A stretch of DNA of 7,122 nt from Actinomycetales bacterium. Its GTDB lineage: Bacteria > Actinomycetota > Actinomycetes > Actinomycetales > Beutenbergiaceae. Of the stretch, positions 5,554 to 7,122 are shown piece by piece (within the stretch, counting starts at the first letter, position 1; each line of letters opens with the position of its first letter). The translations under genes were made by a program, and so were the position numbers. The notes beneath the pieces are model-generated. The model was not told the DNA's origin, searched no databases, and saw only the letters and a program-made list of their open reading frames with translations. The DNA is taken from contig JAENWO010000121.1 in NCBI GenBank assembly GCA_016649925.1, positions 1 through 7,122 of the forward strand, given 5' to 3'.

Positions 5554-7122
5554 CGCTCACCATCCTTCACAGCTGTCGCGGAGACCGACTCGGTCTCGTC
5601 GGACCCCGGTGGGGGGGCGTCGCCGCCGGACGACTGCTCGACCTCCGCCCGACGCCGCTCGGCAATGGTCCTTCGCTCCTCGGGGTTGCGGAAGTTCCCC
5701 CGTCCCCGGTACGCGGAGCCGGAAGCGCCGAGGCGCTCGGGGTCCAGGCCGGAGAACCTGTGCCCCGCACCGAAGAACTTCGTGCCGACCAGGAGCCGGA
5801 CCATGGGGTGGGTGAACAGGAACACGACGACGAGGTCGATCACGGTCGTCAGACCCAGGGTGAACGCGAAGCCCTGGACCCCGCCGACGGCGACGAAGTA
5901 CAGGACCGAGGCGGCCAGGAGGTTCACCGCGTCCGAGGCGAGGATCGTGCGACGGGCCCGAGCCCAGCCCCGCTCGACGGCGGCCTCAAGCCGACGGCCC
6001 TCTCGGACCTCGTCACGGATGCGTTCGAAGTAGACGATGAAGGAATCGGCCGTGATACCGATCGCGACGATCAGGCCGGCGACGCCGGGCAGCGAGAGCC
6101 GGTAGCCCTGCAGCCACGAGAGCAGCGCGATGACGCCGTACGTCATGGTGCCAGCGACGATCAAGCTCGCGACGGTGACGATGGCCAGGCCCCGGTACTG
6201 GAACAGGGAGTAGACGACTACGAGCGCGAGCCCGATCAGTCCCGCGAGCAGTCCTCGCTCGAGCTGTTCGGTGCCCAGGGTCGCCGAGATCTGCTCCTCG
6301 CTCTGCACCTCGAACGTGATCGGCAGGGCACCGAAGTTCAACTTGTTGGCGAGGTCGACTGCCTCCTCGCGGCTGAACGGGTTGGCAGTGCTGCCGCTGA
6401 TCTCGGCCTGTCCACTGGGGATCGTCTCGGTCACGCTCGGTGCGGAGATGACGAGGCCGTCGAGGACCATCGCGAACCGGTTGGTCCCGGCGGAGACGTT
6501 CTCGGGGCTGGAGAGGCGGGTGGTGACGGCGCTGAACGTCTGGCCGCCCTCGCTCGTGAACTTCAGCTGCACGGCGTAGTTGTTCGTGACGGTGCCCTGC
6601 GGGGTGACCTGCAGGCCGGAGCTCGCCGAGGCGATCTCCGTGCCCGCGATCTCCATCGGGCCGAGGATGTACTTCGCCGAGCCGTCCCGTGAGCACGCCA
6701 CGAGCGCCGTGTCGGGGTCGTCCCCGCCGCCACCGACGCGGTTCGCCGGGTCTGTGCAGTCGAGGGTGTAGAAGTCGTAGAGGATCTGCTCGGTGATCCA
6801 CGCCTGGTCGCTGGCGCTCGTCGGTGCCGCGGTCGGCTCCGCGGAGATGACGCCGTCGGCGTTGGAGTCAGCAGCGATCTTCGCAGCCGCCTCGATCTCC
6901 GCCTGCGTGGGAGGCGTCGTGTCCGTCGGAGCCTGGGTCGGGGTATCCGTGGCCGGGTCCGTCGGCGCTGCTTCGGTCGCCGTGTCGGAGGACGTGTCGG
7001 TCGGCGCCTGGCTGGTCCCGGTCCTCACCCCGACGACGCTGCCGTCAGCGGAGGTGTCGGTCACGCCGACGGCAGGCGCGCCCGCGGTGGGCGTCTCGGT
7101 GGGCGTCTCGGTTGCGGTGTCG
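5550..7122 (-). CDS. secD: Protein translocase subunit SecD, 5' end outside the window
   Basis: SecD is the partner of SecF in the Sec translocon accessory complex. The frame is open to the right edge, with 523 residues visible; the GTG at 7064 is not the real start, because the Thr/Pro-rich frame continues beyond it. TM1 and the first part of the extracellular P1 domain are missing. Numbering residues from the codon at 7064, the window shows a Thr/Pro/Glu/Ala linker (to 52), a short helix and calcium-loop-like motif (66-77), and the P1 head (about 88-260) with C103 and C124, GPMEIAGTEI and the NYAVQLKF strand. Five membrane segments follow near 271-288, 293-318, 324-345, 378-396 and 402-424. 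YRLSLPGVAGLIVAIGITAD and FIVYFERIRDE (321-351) form the conserved TM4 region with D340, the probable proton-coupling Asp. A cytosolic tail of about 70 charged residues follows FGAGHRFSGLDPERLG. The extracellular insertion is typical of actinobacterial SecD. Confidence 0.96.
   Translation of the reverse strand, partial: DTATETPTETPTAGAPAVGVTDTSADGSVVGVRTGTSQAPTDTSSDTATEAAPTDPATDTPTQAPTDTTPPTQAEIEAAAKIAADSNADGVISAEPTAAPTSASDQAWITEQILYDFYTLDCTDPANRVGGGGDDPDTALVACSRDGSAKYILGPMEIAGTEIASASSGLQVTPQGTVTNNYAVQLKFTSEGGQTFSAVTTRLSSPENVSAGTNRFAMVLDGLVISAPSVTETIPSGQAEISGSTANPFSREEAVDLANKLNFGALPITFEVQSEEQISATLGTEQLERGLLAGLIGLALVVVYSLFQYRGLAIVTVASLIVAGTMTYGVIALLSWLQGYRLSLPGVAGLIVAIGITADSFIVYFERIRDEVREGRRLEAAVERGWARARRTILASDAVNLLAASVLYFVAVGGVQGFAFTLGLTTVIDLVVVFLFTHPMVRLLVGTKFFGAGHRFSGLDPERLGASGSAYRGRGNFRNPEERRTIAERRRAEVEQSSGGDAPPPGSDETESVSATAVKDGER
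5563..5567 (-). promoter_or_regulatory. Ribosome binding site of secF
   Basis: AAGGA on the minus strand lies inside the last codons of secD, nine bases before the GTG at 5553 and twelve before the ATG at 5550. The spacing slightly favours the GTG. A GGTGAG nearer the start could also pair with 16S rRNA and would suit the ATG. Confidence 0.5.
5611..5617. repeat. Seven-G homopolymer in the SecD tail codons
   Basis: The run reads as C7 in the coding sense, within the codons for Ala-Pro-Pro-Pro in the SecD cytosolic tail. It is the longest single-base run I noticed. Slippage or a sequencing error here would alter the last 20 or so residues and the stop that overlaps the secF start. The frame as given is intact and the overlap looks natural, so the count is probably right. 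Confidence 0.8.
6834..6869 (-). other. EF-hand/dockerin-like loop in SecD extracellular region
   Basis: The segment encodes DSNADGVISAEP. Asp, Asn and Asp at loop positions 1, 3 and 5, Gly at 6 and Ile at 8 match the calcium-binding loop consensus of EF-hands and dockerins. Position 12, normally Glu or Asp, is Pro, with Glu at 11. An alanine-rich predicted helix (QAEIEAAAKIAA) precedes it, as an E-helix would, but a Pro/Ala/Thr stretch follows instead of a second helix. Calcium binding is inferred only. Confidence 0.4.
6909..7121 (-). other. Thr/Pro/Glu/Ala-rich linker coding region of SecD
   Basis: About 71 visible residues are almost only Thr, Pro, Ala, Asp, Glu, Ser and Gly, with recurring TETP, APTD and TDTP-like words. 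The stretch lies between the missing first part of P1 and the P1 head, so it should be a disordered linker outside the membrane. Its full length is unknown because it runs off the right edge. Confidence 0.85.
7086..7109 (-). repeat. 12-bp direct tandem duplication in secD linker
   Basis: The plus-strand word ggtgggcgtctc occurs twice back to back (7086-7097 and 7098-7109) and encodes a four-residue unit read as ETPT. A degenerate third copy may begin at 7110 (ggttgcggtg). The unit is a multiple of three, so copy-number change keeps the secD frame. Confidence 0.85.

Noticed and set aside
5760..6692. 310-codon plus-strand frame opposite secD
   Set aside because: Antisense shadow in codon register with secD; no domain, and the opposite strand is an unambiguous SecD.

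Overview
The window looks like ordinary chromosomal housekeeping DNA from a high-G+C actinobacterium. Codons strongly favour G or C at the third position. SecD has the actinobacterial 'GITADSFIVYFERIRDE' transmembrane motif and a Thr/Pro-rich extracellular insertion. The gene order secD-secF-apt-rel, with a DUF349 gene facing rel, is the familiar actinobacterial arrangement. A member of the Micrococcales close to Cellulomonadaceae is my best guess, but that is inference from protein flavour and was not checked by any search.

Layout: the plus strand (1-1511) carries the 3' part of a DUF349 gene. Its reading frame is open to the left edge and begins in the window with four copies of a 30-bp in-frame repeat. 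A hairpin sits in the 46-bp gap between its stop and the stop of the convergent rel gene. From 1558 to the right edge the minus strand is one tightly packed unit, transcribed right to left: secD (5' end outside the window), secF, apt and rel. secD/secF and secF/apt each overlap by a GTGA tetranucleotide, and apt and rel are 25 bp apart. There is no gene-free stretch longer than 46 bp, and I see no RNA gene, mobile element, CRISPR array or attachment site.

How the genes work together: SecD and SecF form the proton-driven accessory complex of the Sec translocon, which pulls exported proteins through the membrane. Apt salvages adenine to AMP. Rel makes and degrades (p)ppGpp. The DUF349 protein is a helical, probably cytosolic protein of unknown function. 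The link between the secretion pair and the purine/stringent-response pair is conserved gene order, not an obvious shared pathway.

I found no convincing new multi-gene system. The items most worth a second look lie inside known genes: a calcium-loop-like motif in the extracellular part of SecD, the exact 30-bp repeats in the DUF349 gene, the repetitive SecD linker, and a three-codon upstream ORF whose stop overlaps the rel start codon.
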